The notes: generated by a model not told the origin, from the sequence alone. A stretch of DNA of 64,000 nucleotides from Trichomonas vaginalis G3 (GCF_026262505.1 NC_067205.1:15066001-15130000), one strand, 5' to 3'. Positions 17,289 through 26,442 are shown, counted from the first letter of the stretch. Numbers and translations are program-made.

Positions 17289-17663
17289 TTAACATAAATT
17301 ATATTTTTGGTCCGGGAACAACTTTCTCTCAATTGGAGCTGTGGCATACTCTTTGCGTAAACGGTTCAGACCTTCTTCGAACTCTTGGTCTCTCTTCGAT
17401 TTGGATTGAGATTGGAATTGCTGGGGTGGAGCTTGCTGGAACATCCAAGGGTTGGGGAAGTAAGGCATAGGCAGAGGAGGGTAGTTCGGGAAGCCTTGTG
17501 GTGGGTAGTAACCTTGAGGTGGAAATTGGTAGTAAATCGGAGGTACTTGCTGGAACTGAGGTTGCTGAGGAGACTGTTGTGGTTCTTTAGGTTCCTCTGG
17601 TTTGGGAATGGACTGGGTTGGTGGGACGTGGGACATTCGTTTGTGGCTTAACCGTCGGACCAC
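17289..17663 (-). CDS. Pro/Gln/Tyr-rich 124-aa Polinton protein
   Basis: A low-complexity protein, MVRRLSHKRMSHVPP then runs rich in P, Q, Y and F (for example YYQFPPQGYYPPQGFPNYPP), closing with a charged helical end (RDQEFEEGLNRLRKEY). It resembles disordered minor virion or scaffolding proteins, but no family is recognised. Start is uncertain: the ATG nine codons in (MSHVPP) is also shared with the fragment at 12064-12150. A 21-bp tandem array adjoins its 5' end, mirroring the 22-bp array next to the fragment. Confidence 0.55.
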   Translation of the reverse strand: MVRRLSHKRMSHVPPTQSIPKPEEPKEPQQSPQQPQFQQVPPIYYQFPPQGYYPPQGFPNYPPLPMPYFPNPWMFQQAPPQQFQSQSKSKRDQEFEEGLNRLRKEYATAPIERKLFPDQKYNLC

Positions 17664-17679
17664 AAACGATAAAAATCTC

Positions 17680-17985
17680 TGCTACTAGCAGTACTGCTAC
17701 TGACAGTAGCAGTACTTTTACTGACAGTAGCAGTACTTTTTCTGACAGTAGCAGTACTTTTTCTGACAGTAGCAGTACTTTTACTGACAGTAGCAGTACT
17801 TTTACTGACAGTAGCAGTACTTTATCGTCGAAAACCCTCTCAAATTTTCCTTTTTACTGACAGTAGCAGTACTTTTACTGACAGTAGCAGTACTTTTACT
17901 GACAGTAGCAGTACTTTTACTGACAGTAGCAGTACTTTTACTGACAGTAGCAGTACTTTTACTGACAGTAGCAGAGATTTTTATC
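17680..17985. repeat. 21-bp tandem repeat (minisatellite)
   Basis: Two blocks of the unit CTGACAGTAGCAGTACTTTT plus A, about 12-13 copies, interrupted at about 17822-17856. The unit contains AGTACT and near-inverted CTACTG/CAGTAG arms. It lies immediately upstream of the Pro-rich gene. Confidence 0.9.
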
Positions 17986-18000
17986 GTCCAACTTTACAAA

Positions 18001-18118
18001 TGTAAACTTATATCGTTCTATTTTCTTCACTAGGGTCTAACACCAAAGTAACCTTACAATGTAAACTTATATCGTTCTATTTTCTTCACTAGGGTCTAAC
18101 ACCAAAGTAACCTATGTA
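18001..18118 (+). repeat. 59-bp direct tandem duplication
   Basis: Two adjoining copies of a 59-bp unit beginning TGTAAACTTATATCGTTC and ending in ACACCAAAGTAACCT, at 18001 and 18060. Purpose unknown; it precedes the tRNA-like sequence. Confidence 0.9.
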
Positions 18119-18151
18119 CATGAAATTTCACTGCATAAAAGGAAAAAACCT

Positions 18152-18224
18152 GCGCGAATCGGGATTTGAACCGAGGTCTTCGACGCCTTTAACGAGGTAG
18201 CCATACCACTGAGCTATGAGCCGC
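18152..18224 (-). tRNA. tRNA-like sequence inside Polinton A, probably non-functional
   Basis: On the minus strand a good A box (TAGCTCAGTGG) and B box (GGTTCAAATCC) occur at tRNA spacing. The ends GCGGCTC and GATTCGC can pair in most positions. The T stem pairs poorly, the anticodon loop is irregular (CGTTAA region, anticodon register unclear) and a short GTC/GAC hairpin sits where a long variable arm would be. I read it as a degenerate tRNA or tRNA-like element; a folding program would decide. Confidence 0.45.
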
Positions 18225-18304
18225 TTGCATATTCACAAAAATAAATTGTTTTCATGAGTTTTCTACGATGTTAGAAAAAATGTTATTTTCTAATATCTTC
18301 ACAT

Positions 18305-19168
18305 TCAATACTTTTTCAGCACTTTTCCGTAGTTATATATGAAAGACAATTCGAGATAAAAGTCATAGTACAATGGAATAATATGTTGCACACCATTTGT
18401 TGTGAACCAAACTTGAAAGTCAGAGAAACTGTTACTAGGTGGTTCGTAGAATTTAGAAGCAAAGTCATAAAAGTCCTTACCAATACATAGAAAACTATTG
18501 TTGCTTGAACTGAAACTTGCATGACACATAACATTTTGAGGGTCAAACACGTTTCTATAAACTGTCAAATCTGCTGGTGGAAGTATAAATTGAAATGGAC
18601 CATCTGGTGGTAATGGTTCGTTCTGGTTTAGTAACCGAAGAAATTGTGCCCAAGAACGTTTGTCTACTTTCCAAAATAAAAACTCTGTATCTCTTGGAGG
18701 GTTAATTTCAATCTTTTGAAATGAAACGGTGGAGTTCATCTTGTCATATTCTAGTTTCAGATAGTATGTTCCATTTAGTAAAGAGTCGTATTTTCTTGAA
18801 ATTCCCAATAATATTTTGTTCATTTTGAGTTTGAAAGTCATTTAGAGTTTTTCTCAAGACTTTCGTCTGAACGAACTGTAAAGATTCTCATTTCGTCAAA
18901 TTTGTCTATTAGACCATCAGAACCTTTTATACTGCCCATGAAAATATACTGCGAACATAAATGCGTTAGTTCTATTTGAAAACAAAACTCTTCTAAATCC
19001 TATTGCCTTTGCATCTGAAGGACTTTGAAGCCAACGAATTGGATAGTCAAACCTGTATGTTCGGGATGAAATTTCTTCATCTGAAATAGTCCTACCAGCA
19101 TTTGTAAAGATATAGTCTAACGGTTTTGTATCTGCTACTTTTGTTCTTTGTTTTTCAACCTGAAGCAT
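18305..19168 (-). pseudogene. Virion-protein family member (copy 1 in A), appears broken
   Basis: The region encodes relatives of the family seen at 23174-24017, 31309-32166 and 47702-48583. Shared marks are a FDYPIRWLQSPSDAKAIGFR stretch near the start, FLFWKVDKRSWAQFLRLLN in the middle, and PPSNSFSDFQVWFTTNG plus YYDFYLELSFIYNY at the end. About 290 codons in all; looks broken with one or more breaks. Such proteins occur two per element here, so they are probably structural (vertex or minor capsid). Start context TATTAAATG. Confidence 0.6.
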
Positions 19169-19289
19169 TTAATATATGTAAAAATATATTGTTTTAAAAT
19201 GGTATTGCCATTTCATATTTCTCATCTAACAAACAAGTTTCCCAACGGTCTTCTCCAACAAACTCAGCGTACATTTCAAAAATTTAAAA

Positions 19290-19573
19290 ATGTCACTTTT
19301 TTAAAAATAAATTTTTACTTCATGCAATGTTCACTAACATCGAAAGGCATGTCCATAAGACGTTCTTCTTCTAACCTCTCTGTCTGTTTTGGATAATTTG
19401 CACGTGCTGTTTTCCAAATCCATTTCGTAGCGAAGACCAGCCAGTTTGTCATAGACTTTTATGGGTCTTCCCTTCCTATATTTAAACTTCTTCGAAACTT
19501 CCAACCATATCTTTGTAACTCTGCTTTTATTCTAGCAGATTTTCTATCCATTCTATATGGGGGCATTTTTATA
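19290..19573 (-). pseudogene. Fossil coding fragment(s), family unknown
   Basis: A start in good context (TTTTTTTATTTTTATAAAAATG) leads into a short basic stretch (MPPYRMDRKSARIKAELQ), and further coding-like pieces follow (KWIWKTARANYPKQTE). No family recognised; appears broken. Confidence 0.3.
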
Positions 19574-19600
19574 AAAATAAAAAAATATTTTTTTCTTTAC

Positions 19601-20184
19601 TTAACATAACCGCCTGCTGCCATAAGTCTTTGGACGCCAACCCATACCAGCTAATGAAGGTTGACTTGGTTTAGTTTCCAAACTAAACTTTGGTTTTGGT
19701 TTATCTTCAGTTTTTGGTTTTTCTTCTTCTATCGGTTTTTCGTCACTTTTCGGTTTCTCTGATTTTACTTCACTTGCAGGAACCAGTTGTGTCGTCAACA
19801 TCTTCATAAATATCATATGCCATTTGTTTTTGTTTTCCTTTCAACTTTTTGTGTTTGTTGTAAAGTTTAGAATATTTCGACTCTAAGTCAATGAGATGTT
19901 CTATAATGAACTGTTGGTCAGTGAAGTAAACTTTTCCATCTGTTGTCTCGAAAGCTCCTTCAGACTTTCAATATTTTATTTGTGAGAGTCTGTTTCTTTT
20001 TGAGATACTTGCCGTTCCATTTTTATGAAAAGTAACTTTGTAGTTAGGGTTTTGTATTTCCAGACCTGGCACTTTCTATTATTGAATTTTTCTCTTCATC
20101 TGTAAGTTCTTTGACAGGTTTTGACAATGGTTCTGAACTTTTTGTTTTGTGGTGTCAAATCTACCGTTTCAACTTCTTCGGTCA
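19601..20184 (-). pseudogene. Fossil of a Lys/Pro/Glu-rich Polinton protein
   Basis: The N-terminal part starts MTEEVETVDLTPQNKKF after TTTTTTACTGAGATGAAATG; the C-terminal part is rich in K, P and E (PKSDEKPIEEEKPKTEDKPK) and ends near GWRPKTYG. By composition it resembles the 144-aa protein at 30532-30966 in element B. Broken. Function unknown. Confidence 0.4.
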
Positions 20185-20204
20185 TTTCATCTCAGTAAAA
20201 AATT

Positions 20205-20357
20205 TTAGTTTGGTTTGTTTTCAACTGGTTGTTGTTGTTTTTTAAGTCGGTCTAAAACTTCCTGAGGTATAGGAAGAACTTGACAAACACGTTGTGTAAC
20301 TGCTGGAAGCCGACAAATCCATCGTGAACCCATTTGTCTCAATGCTGTATTGTTCAT
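20205..20357 (-). CDS. Small 50-aa basic Polinton protein
   Basis: An intact short frame beginning MNNTALRQMGSRWICRLP and ending in a Gln/Lys-rich tail. The ATG follows TTTTTTACTGAGATGAA, the same start context as its downstream neighbour at 20184, which suggests a shared promoter type. Family not recognised. Confidence 0.45.
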   Translation of the reverse strand: MNNTALRQMGSRWICRLPAVTQRVCQVLPIPQEVLDRLKKQQQPVENKPN

Positions 20358-20370
20358 TTCATCTCAGTAA

Positions 20371-20800
20371 AAAACTTTACATTCCCCACGTTTGAGGCGG
20401 TTGAGGTTGGTTATTGTTTTACCCATTGTTGTGCATGGTTATATCCTCTGTTAAAGAATCTTTCACCTTGGTCCATATAGTTGTCCTGCTTGGTTATAGT
20501 AGTCATTTGCTTTGTTATAATAGTTTCCTGCTTGTCTTCCTACATTGTCCATCCATCTTGAACTTTTCCTCTTGTTTCAGGATTTGGAATAAGATTTGTT
20601 GCATCTCGTGCTACATCCCAACCTTTCTGTACAGTTTGTATAATAGGTTGTGCTTTCTCTTTAAGTATACCTAATGTACTCAAAAATCTTCCTTCCAACT
20701 CCAAATACACCTCTGGCTATTGTTCCCACTGCGGGCAAAAATCTGGATGCAACTCCTGCTAATGCGCCAAATAAACCATTTCTTATAGGATAAAAAATGA
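20371..20800 (-). pseudogene. Fossil Gly/Ala-rich amphipathic protein gene
   Basis: The minus strand encodes stretches such as GLFGALAGVASRFLPAVG and ARGVFGVGRKIFEYI, hydrophobic/basic alternation typical of membrane-active minor virion proteins, like the products at 24022-24264 and 48809-49336. Broken, with no continuous frame. Confidence 0.35.
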
Positions 20801-20810
20801 CGAATCCAAA

Positions 20811-21765
20811 CAAGGACCCCTATGTTTCTAAAGCGACAAAGAAAGCACTCATGATAAAAATCTTTAGTTCAACACCAAATGCTTGGTTTATGGATATCTT
20901 GGAAAACATTCCGAGGTATAGAGAAGATGACCACCATACGGTTAATATTTGTCGGTCAAAACACAAGATACTGTGAAAGCCATACCATTATGTCCAAAAA
21001 TATTTTAGATGTGAAAACTGCTTTGACAATATTCGTTGACAAATACCATCCAACAAAACTGACATCTGACTGTGAAAGTTCTTTCAAATCAGATGATGTA
21101 AAAAACTATCTGCGTTCAAAAAATGTAAACCAATATTTCATTGTCGACCAAAACCATTCTGCCTCTTGGTCATTGACGGTTGTTAAAAATGTTAAGAGAC
21201 TTAAACCAACCACAGGTGGTGAAGCAAATGAAATGTCATATGACGACAAATATAGACACTTCTCCATGGCAAAGATGAGACAAGTTTAAATATTTACAAT
21301 AGCCGTAAACAAAAAGGTTTGGGAAACCACTCCCCCGAAGAAATGAAAAACAACCCTGACTTAGAGAAAGACTATATATTAATAATTTAGTCAAAAGAGA
21401 CAAACAAAAAAGAATGCCGGGCTTCAAACTTCGAAAGGTGGACAAAGTAAAAATAGAAATACCTAAACGCGACCCATATGAAAATACTATTGACTATGAC
21501 AACAATGGGAACCCGACAGGTACTCACATTTCGTGTTCGTAAAAATAGAAGAAAGTATACAGAGAATATTATGAAGTTTTAGGCAAACATGGCAAAATGT
21601 ACACACTGCAAGCAGAAGATAAAACTACTATTGTCAGACCTCGTTTCAAACTTGTTAAGGTTCAAGGTGGTATACTTTCAAAGACAGTTCCTAACAAATA
21701 TAAGACAACTCCTGACGAATATGCTAAAGAAGTTGAAAATGACGACTAAGCATTTCTATACCATG
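20811..21765 (+). pseudogene. Retroviral-type integrase fossil (Polinton A)
   Basis: Starts MTNPNKDPYVSKATK in TAAAAAATG context. The catalytic-core pattern TIFVDKYHPTKLTSDCESSF and FIVDQNHSASW matches the core of the whole-looking integrase at 40682-41767 (VAEHNPSTLTSDQDSAYLS). The enzyme family inserts Polinton DNA into chromosomes. This copy is heavily decayed with several breaks. Confidence 0.7.
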
Positions 21766-23151
21766 CGTAAAACTGTCATGTAAGGTGGCATGTAGTCTTT
21801 ACTTTGTCCCGTTGTTTGCGTATATCCTGAAACGCGATGTGTATGGTTTCCTCCTCCCTCAGTGTTACTCCAGAAACAATTTATAGCAAACTGAACGTTG
21901 TCTTTAACATCATATCCTTTACCTTTTGTCATTCCTGACCAATCCCAATATCTATGCTTATGCCAACCTGCTTGAGATGTACTTAAATCTATGTTAGTGA
22001 CTATGTGCAGGTAAATTTTCACCTGAAATCGTTTTACTTCCACCTGTTTCCTTTGAAGAGTTTGCACAATACAAAAACCTGTCGACTATTTGAGTCCAAG
22101 TTCCAAAACCAAGTACTACTTCTGGTCTGGTAGAGTTCATTGACGTATAATAGAGCTATAGGATATAATGTTTGAAGTATTTCTGTTTTAATGTTTGAAG
22201 CTTGTTTTGTCTGCTTTCTTGTCATATAAATCTTGAGCAGTGAATTTAATATTATATTCATCCTTCATGACATAAAATCATTTACATCTAATGTTTCTCA
22301 TCGTCGTTATGTCGTCATCCGATGTTAAACCTTGTGGAAAGTTAGGAGGTTTACAATATAATGCATCCCCACCAGTTTCTTCAACCGTTCCTTCAATACT
22401 TTCTATAGCAACAGTTGTAAAACTTGTATGTGTATGGTTCTTATCTGCTTTTCTCTAACTCATCGTTAACATAAGTTTTATCTGCTTTAAGGTCTAAACA
22501 TCCTGAAACCCATCCTGTATCGGCTTTAGTTTTTAAAATCTTCGATGTCCATTCATGGTACCAGTCAACCCTTTCTATAATTTCTTTATCTTTTTCATCC
22601 ACATATTCCTTATCTGCTTTCTTCTCTAACGCACTAGCCACACAATCCTTATCCGCTTTCTTTTCAAGGCTAACGTTTAAGTCTGTTATTTCAGATATAG
22701 AATGTGTATGAGTCTTTTTAGAATATTCGTTTTCAGCTCTTGTCACTTCACTTGACATTTTATTGTCAACATATGTTTTGTCTGCTAGTTCAGGATGAGT
22801 ATGTTCTTTTGTTGCATAAGCATTGTTAGCTCTTTCTTCTTCTTTTGCTATTGCATCGTCTACATATTCTTTGTCAGCTTTGTTGTCAACATCTGCTTTC
22901 AAAAGAAGTTCATTTATAGGTTTCTCGTTTAAAGTTCCTTTTGTTGGATTTATACAGACAGTATGGTTCTTATTGTCTTGAAATAGAAACTCATCTGTCA
23001 TTGGGTTTAATGTCAGTTTTAAGTTTCCTTTTTTCAATGACTCAGATATCTTAGAATAGTTTGAAAAGTTTGTTGTGTTCTTATTTAGAGCTTGCATAAT
23101 GAGTTGTCGGTTGTGTTGTATTTCTCTCATGGAAGCAATATCTTTCGACAT
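21756..23151 (-). pseudogene. Phage-tail-fibre-like protein gene (Polinton A), appears broken
   Basis: The start MSKDIASMREIQHNRQ follows TTTTATCTAGAATAAAAATG. The body carries repeats of the phage-fibre kind: KADKEYVD, HTHPELADKTYVD, HTHSISEITDLN, KADKTYVN. The 3' end encodes GQSKDYMPPYMTV, the close of a tail-collar-like tip domain, as in the 677-aa protein of element B (KDYMPPYITIHAW). Such fibres trimerise and bind host surfaces in phages. The region appears broken with a few breaks. Confidence 0.65.
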
Positions 23152-23173
23152 TTTTATTCTAGATAAAATATGC

Positions 23174-24017
23174 TTTCAATAGAAAAAGAAAATTCAAGAG
23201 TTGCTACAACTAAACCATTAGATGAACTTTTTACTAATGTCGGTCAAAAGTTTGAGAAGAGACCGTAAAGCATGAAGGCTATCGTTTTGACTACCCATTA
23301 AGATGGCTAAGAGACCCATCTGTCACAAAAGCTATTGGCTTTCGTAGAATGAAGTTTGTGTCTGTAGAAGATAAAAGTTTTCCATTTATTGTAAGGTTTC
23401 ATATAGATTATATATCTGAAGGGAAACGAAAAATGTGGGAAGAAATTGAGCTAATACAAGTTGACCTTTCATCTTCTCTACAGACTGCGTTAAAAAATAT
23501 AGAAGATAAAATAAATTCATGTTATGCAAAATATGCTGATGAATATGCAAATACCGAGAGCACACTTTATGTGAGAATTGTATATGACAAACAAAATTCA
23601 CAAGTGTCATTTCAAATCTACGAAGACAATCCAAAGAAAGACGAACAAATATATACAGAATTCACTGCAATGTCATGGTATTATTTGCAAAGAATGTTAA
23701 ATCAGAAAGTCGAACTTCCTTTAGCAAATATTTACAGTCGATATGCAAGAGATGAACCATATTTATTTAAAGATGTTTTCGACCCAGCTGCTATTATTGT
23801 TCATGCTTCATTTTCTGGCGCCCAAAACTCTTTCTTATGCTTGGCAAATGACTTTTACGAAAAACCTACAAAGTTATACGAACCACCAAGTGGAAGTATT
23901 TCAGACTTTCAAGTATGGTTTACTACAGATGGAAGAAAAAGAATAATTCCATTATACCATGCGTTTTACTTAGAACTTAGTTTCATATACAACTACTATC
24001 GAACGGTAAAAATATAA
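23174..24017 (+). pseudogene. Virion-protein family member (copy 2 in A), appears broken
   Basis: Divergent from the fibre gene with about 20 bases between starts. The opening (MLSIEKENSRVATTKPLD) parallels the start of copy 1 (MLQVEKQRTKVADTKPLD), and the end (PPSGSISDFQVWFTTDG, AFYLELSFIYNYY) parallels its end, so these are paralogues inside one element. Probably a minor structural protein; appears broken. Confidence 0.6.
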
Positions 24018-24021
24018 TTTT

Positions 24022-24264
24022 TTAATACGGTTGAGGTGTTGGATTTGGTTGCCAACTAGACTGTGGTGCAGGTTCAGGCTGTTGTATAACAGGAGCTTGC
24101 TCTTCTGGTTCAGGGTCTTTAGGTATAATACCAACAAACTGACCTACCCTTTTACCAATATTTTTGACTCCGTTCCAAATTCCTCTTCCTACGGTTTTTA
24201 TTCCATTCCATATACCTCTTCCAACATTTCGAAAGAAGTTTCCTATCTTACTGAAGAAACCCAT
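24022..24264 (-). CDS. Small amphipathic protein, possible membrane-active virion protein
   Basis: An 80-aa product: MGFFSKIGNFFRNVGRGIW, then two repeats of RGIWNG(I/V)K(T/N), a GKRVGQFVGII stretch, and a Pro/Gln-rich tail. The N-terminal 45 residues would form a basic amphipathic helix, as in membrane-lytic capsid peptides such as adenovirus protein VI; this comparison is inference from pattern only. The ATG follows TTTTTACATATAGTAAA. It lies tail to tail with copy 2 of the virion family, 4 bases apart. Confidence 0.55.
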   Translation of the reverse strand: MGFFSKIGNFFRNVGRGIWNGIKTVGRGIWNGVKNIGKRVGQFVGIIPKDPEPEEQAPVIQQPEPAPQSSWQPNPTPQPY

Positions 24265-24282
24265 TTTACTATATGTAAAAAT

Positions 24283-24645
24283 CTAATGTCCGCCTAGTCT
24301 CTTACGTTTCCTGTTGAGTTCCATAGCATTCTTTAACTGGAGCTCATACATTCTGTTTCTCCTCTGGTAGAAAACATATTCTGGGTCAACTCCTGTGTTC
24401 GCGTCATCTGCATAAAGTTGTTTATATCCCACATCAGGGTTTGTATAAAACTCTTTCCATCTCATATTTGCATACCATGGTGGCAAACCTAACGCAGCGT
24501 CATTTGACATGGCAGTTTGCATTTGTACATCTGTTGGCACTTGACCATAGTTTGCCATTGCAGTTTGTATTCTAACTTCATTTGGAATATTCTCTGGGTT
24601 TGGTTGTCCAGGTTGCTGTGCATTCGCTAAGTTCTGTGCGTCCAT
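24283..24645 (-). CDS. Hypothetical 120-aa Polinton protein, basic C-terminus
   Basis: Gln/Asn/Pro-rich N-terminus with a duplicated motif (VRIQTAMANYGQ and VQMQTAMSNDAA), a central aromatic stretch (LPPWYANMRWKEFYTNPD) and a basic end (MELNRKRKRLGGH) that could bind DNA. The ATG follows ATTTTTATCTAATATTAA. Family not recognised; a small virion component is plausible from the neighbourhood. Confidence 0.55.
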   Translation of the reverse strand: MDAQNLANAQQPGQPNPENIPNEVRIQTAMANYGQVPTDVQMQTAMSNDAALGLPPWYANMRWKEFYTNPDVGYKQLYADDANTGVDPEYVFYQRRNRMYELQLKNAMELNRKRKRLGGH

Positions 24646-24668
24646 TTAATATTAGATAAAAATATCTC

Positions 24669-24800
24669 TTACGAGTACATATGCTGAACATTTGCAGGCA
24701 TTGGTTCATCTTCATATTCTCTGTACTTTTCTGCCACGTCAAATAAATAAATGACACAATGGAAAAAACCTAAAACAAGTAGTCCTATTTCAAACCACAT
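24669..24800 (-). CDS. 43-aa single-pass membrane protein
   Basis: A short frame, MWFEIGLLVLGFFHCVIYLF followed by a charged tail (AEKYREYEDEPMP). One clear transmembrane helix covers most of the N-terminal half. Its start overlaps the 3' end of the methyltransferase gene by 16 bases on the same strand, and TAAATG sits at the start, so the two may be read in series. Too small for most gene finders. Function unknown. Confidence 0.5.
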   Translation of the reverse strand: MWFEIGLLVLGFFHCVIYLFDVAEKYREYEDEPMPANVQHMYS

Positions 24801-25603
24801 TTACTTACTAATAAAATTTCTTTATTGTGACACTTTCTCCGGTTTATAGGACCTCTCTCATATTCTATCTTGTCATATCTAAACTCATAGTCATGTATGT
24901 CCTCTAACCATCTCATAACGGTTTCCAAACCACTTTTATCGGATGTAAAGTAAAAGCATGGATGGTTATGTAAAACGTCTAAAGTTTCTAAAGAGTCTCT
25001 CAAAGTCCAGTCTACTTGGTATTGAAAATCCCATGTGTTATAGAACGGCGGGTCCACTATAAAGAAAACATTTTCCTTGTCTTTATATTTTTCATACAAC
25101 TCTGTCCAATGACATCTCACAAACTCTATACCCTCAATATATTTTTCTATGTCCTCTTTGAAAACATTTGTATAGTTAAGATATAAAACTTTTGACATAA
25201 GTGTTTCAATGTCATGAACTCTTATAGCACCACTATATAATAGTCTAGCAGATATACTATCCCAGTCTATATATTCTGCTTTTTTCAAAACCTCTCTCAC
25301 AATATTTTTGTTATCTAATGGTATACGTTCCATCTTACCTATAGGTATCTTTTCTTTTAACTCTTTCAATATATTGTTTGTGTCTGGAATATGTTTGAGA
25401 CGGTCCATATAGTTGTCGAAGTCATTGCATATAATCTTTGAGTCTGGGAATATTGTATGGCACAAATGGGATATATAGAAACTTCCACCGAACAAATCTA
25501 CAAATGTTAGACCATTCGGTAGTTTCTTAAGTTCTCTCAATATAATATCTTTACATCTACTCTTATTTCCAAAGAACGGTAACGGAGGTTTTGTAAAATT
25601 CAT
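24785..25603 (-). CDS. D12-class (Dam-like) DNA adenine N6-methyltransferase
   Basis: A 272-aa enzyme that should transfer a methyl group from S-adenosylmethionine to adenine N6. Motif X is PFFGNKSR (residues about 9-16), motif I is FVDLFGGSFYIS (34-45), and the catalytic motif IV is DPPFY (184-188). A C-terminal basic stretch (YERGPINRRKC) matches the family's usual end. Order and length agree with phage T4 Dam-like proteins. T. vaginalis is reported to have 6mA and Dam-like enzymes. It is the last full-size gene before the right inverted repeat, starts in TATATATAAATG context, and looks whole. Its likely target is GATC if it behaves like Dam; this element is rich in GATC palindromes. Target is inference. 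Confidence 0.9.
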   Translation of the reverse strand: MNFTKPPLPFFGNKSRCKDIILRELKKLPNGLTFVDLFGGSFYISHLCHTIFPDSKIICNDFDNYMDRLKHIPDTNNILKELKEKIPIGKMERIPLDNKNIVREVLKKAEYIDWDSISARLLYSGAIRVHDIETLMSKVLYLNYTNVFKEDIEKYIEGIEFVRCHWTELYEKYKDKENVFFIVDPPFYNTWDFQYQVDWTLRDSLETLDVLHNHPCFYFTSDKSGLETVMRWLEDIHDYEFRYDKIEYERGPINRRKCHNKEILLVSKCGLK

Positions 25604-25807
25604 TTATATATAATAATAAAAATGTTTTTTCCTGAAAAGTGACAGAAAAGTGACAAAACATGAAAACATATATAATTTGTGAAAAGCGACACATTATATA
25701 ATGTTTTCGACCCAGAAGAAGGCTTCTTCCCAGAAGCAATGGAGGAAGAAGAAGAGTCCTCCGAATTCACACCAGAAGACTAACAATTTTCCGAATAAAA
25801 ACTTCAT
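25604..25807. other. Right subterminal region of Polinton A
   Basis: Gene-poor. A short basic frame could start at 25700 (MFSTQKKASSQKQWRKKK), or an acidic one in another frame (PEAMEEEEESSEF); neither is convincing. T-rich sequence and two near-direct GTGAC repeats lie at 25630-25660. Confidence 0.35.
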
Positions 25808-25872
25808 TTATACTAAACATCTTCAGGGCTAGAGGGCGCAACGCGCCTGGAGGCCCCACTACCTTTTTTTTT
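25808..25872 (-). repeat. Right terminal inverted repeat of Polinton A
   Basis: Reverse complement of 1734-1798 apart from the hairpin, here GGCGCAACGCGCC instead of GGCACTTCGTGCC. The repeat ends in a run of nine T, the last of which may belong to the flanking TGTGC. Confidence 0.9.
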
Positions 25873-25914
25873 GTGCTATTTAGTAATTAGTGATTTGACA
25901 ATATAATCTCGAAA

Positions 25915-25961
25915 TTTAAGGGTGCACCCGTATGTACGTTTATTTGAGAGGAGGAGGATTA
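25915..25961 (+). repeat. TTAA-flanked GGGTGCACCC end and 37-bp direct repeat, copy 1
   Basis: TTTAAGGGTGCAC here is matched in inverse at 52650-52662. The adjoining 37 bases, starting CACCCGTATGTACG and ending GAGGAGGAGGATTA, recur in direct orientation at 52006-52042. TTAA next to a GGG start recalls piggyBac- or Kolobok-type ends. Old transposon ends are the likely source. Confidence 0.5.
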
Positions 25962-26288
25962 CCCTCTCAATTTTGAGGGATTCGTTAGTTTATTTTCTCG
26001 ATGAATATGCAATAAAATTTGATTTTTACCTTATCAATATACTTCATATAATATACACATGTTCATGTAAAAACTTTTTTCCAAAATCCTCAGGAATTAA
26101 GGGATTTTTGAATTTTAAGAATTTTTTTCAAATTTTTTCGAAAAAAAAATATTTTCAGAACAGCCTTAACGGCTAAGATTTAGGAACAATGTTAAGTAGA
26201 GATGTGAAAACTTAAATTTTATAATCCCTGGGATGCACTTTCTTCGATTTTTTTAAAATTTTTGGGATAAATTTTGACATCTTTTTTT

Positions 26289-26391
26289 TTGCTGGCGACC
26301 CCCCACCCGTTCACAAAAAAAATATCGAGCGAAGGGGGGTCGCCAGCAAAAATCGAAATTTTTTTTTGGTGAACGGGGGGTCGCCAGCGAG
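26289..26391. repeat. GC-rich inverted repeat cluster (GCTGGCGACCCCCC)
   Basis: GCTGGCGACCCCCC appears once forward (about 26291) and twice in reverse (about 26334 and 26377), with the outer pair extended by GTTCAC/GTGAAC. In the AT-rich surroundings this makes a strong potential hairpin; it may be a small non-autonomous transposon remnant. Confidence 0.6.
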
Positions 26392-26442
26392 AACCTTAAA
26401 AATAAACTTCAGAAAAAAAATCTAAAAAGAAAAAAACGAAAA

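Larger units (their letters stand above)
1724..25872. mobile_element. Polinton/Maverick element A (fossil, 24.1 kb)
   Basis: Bounded by inverted repeats that start with an A-run followed by GGTAGTGGGGCCTCCAGG, and flanked by TGTGC. It holds a double-jelly-roll capsid gene, a minor capsid candidate, an A32-type packaging ATPase, a decayed D5-like SF3 helicase, a decayed retroviral-type integrase, fibre-like and virion-like genes, and a Dam-type methyltransferase at the right end. I found no protein-primed polymerase in it. The capsid, ATPase and methyltransferase frames look whole; the helicase, integrase, fibre and several others are broken, more than ten breaks in all. By decay it is older than element B. 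Middle parts share a nearly identical cassette with element B. Confidence 0.9.
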
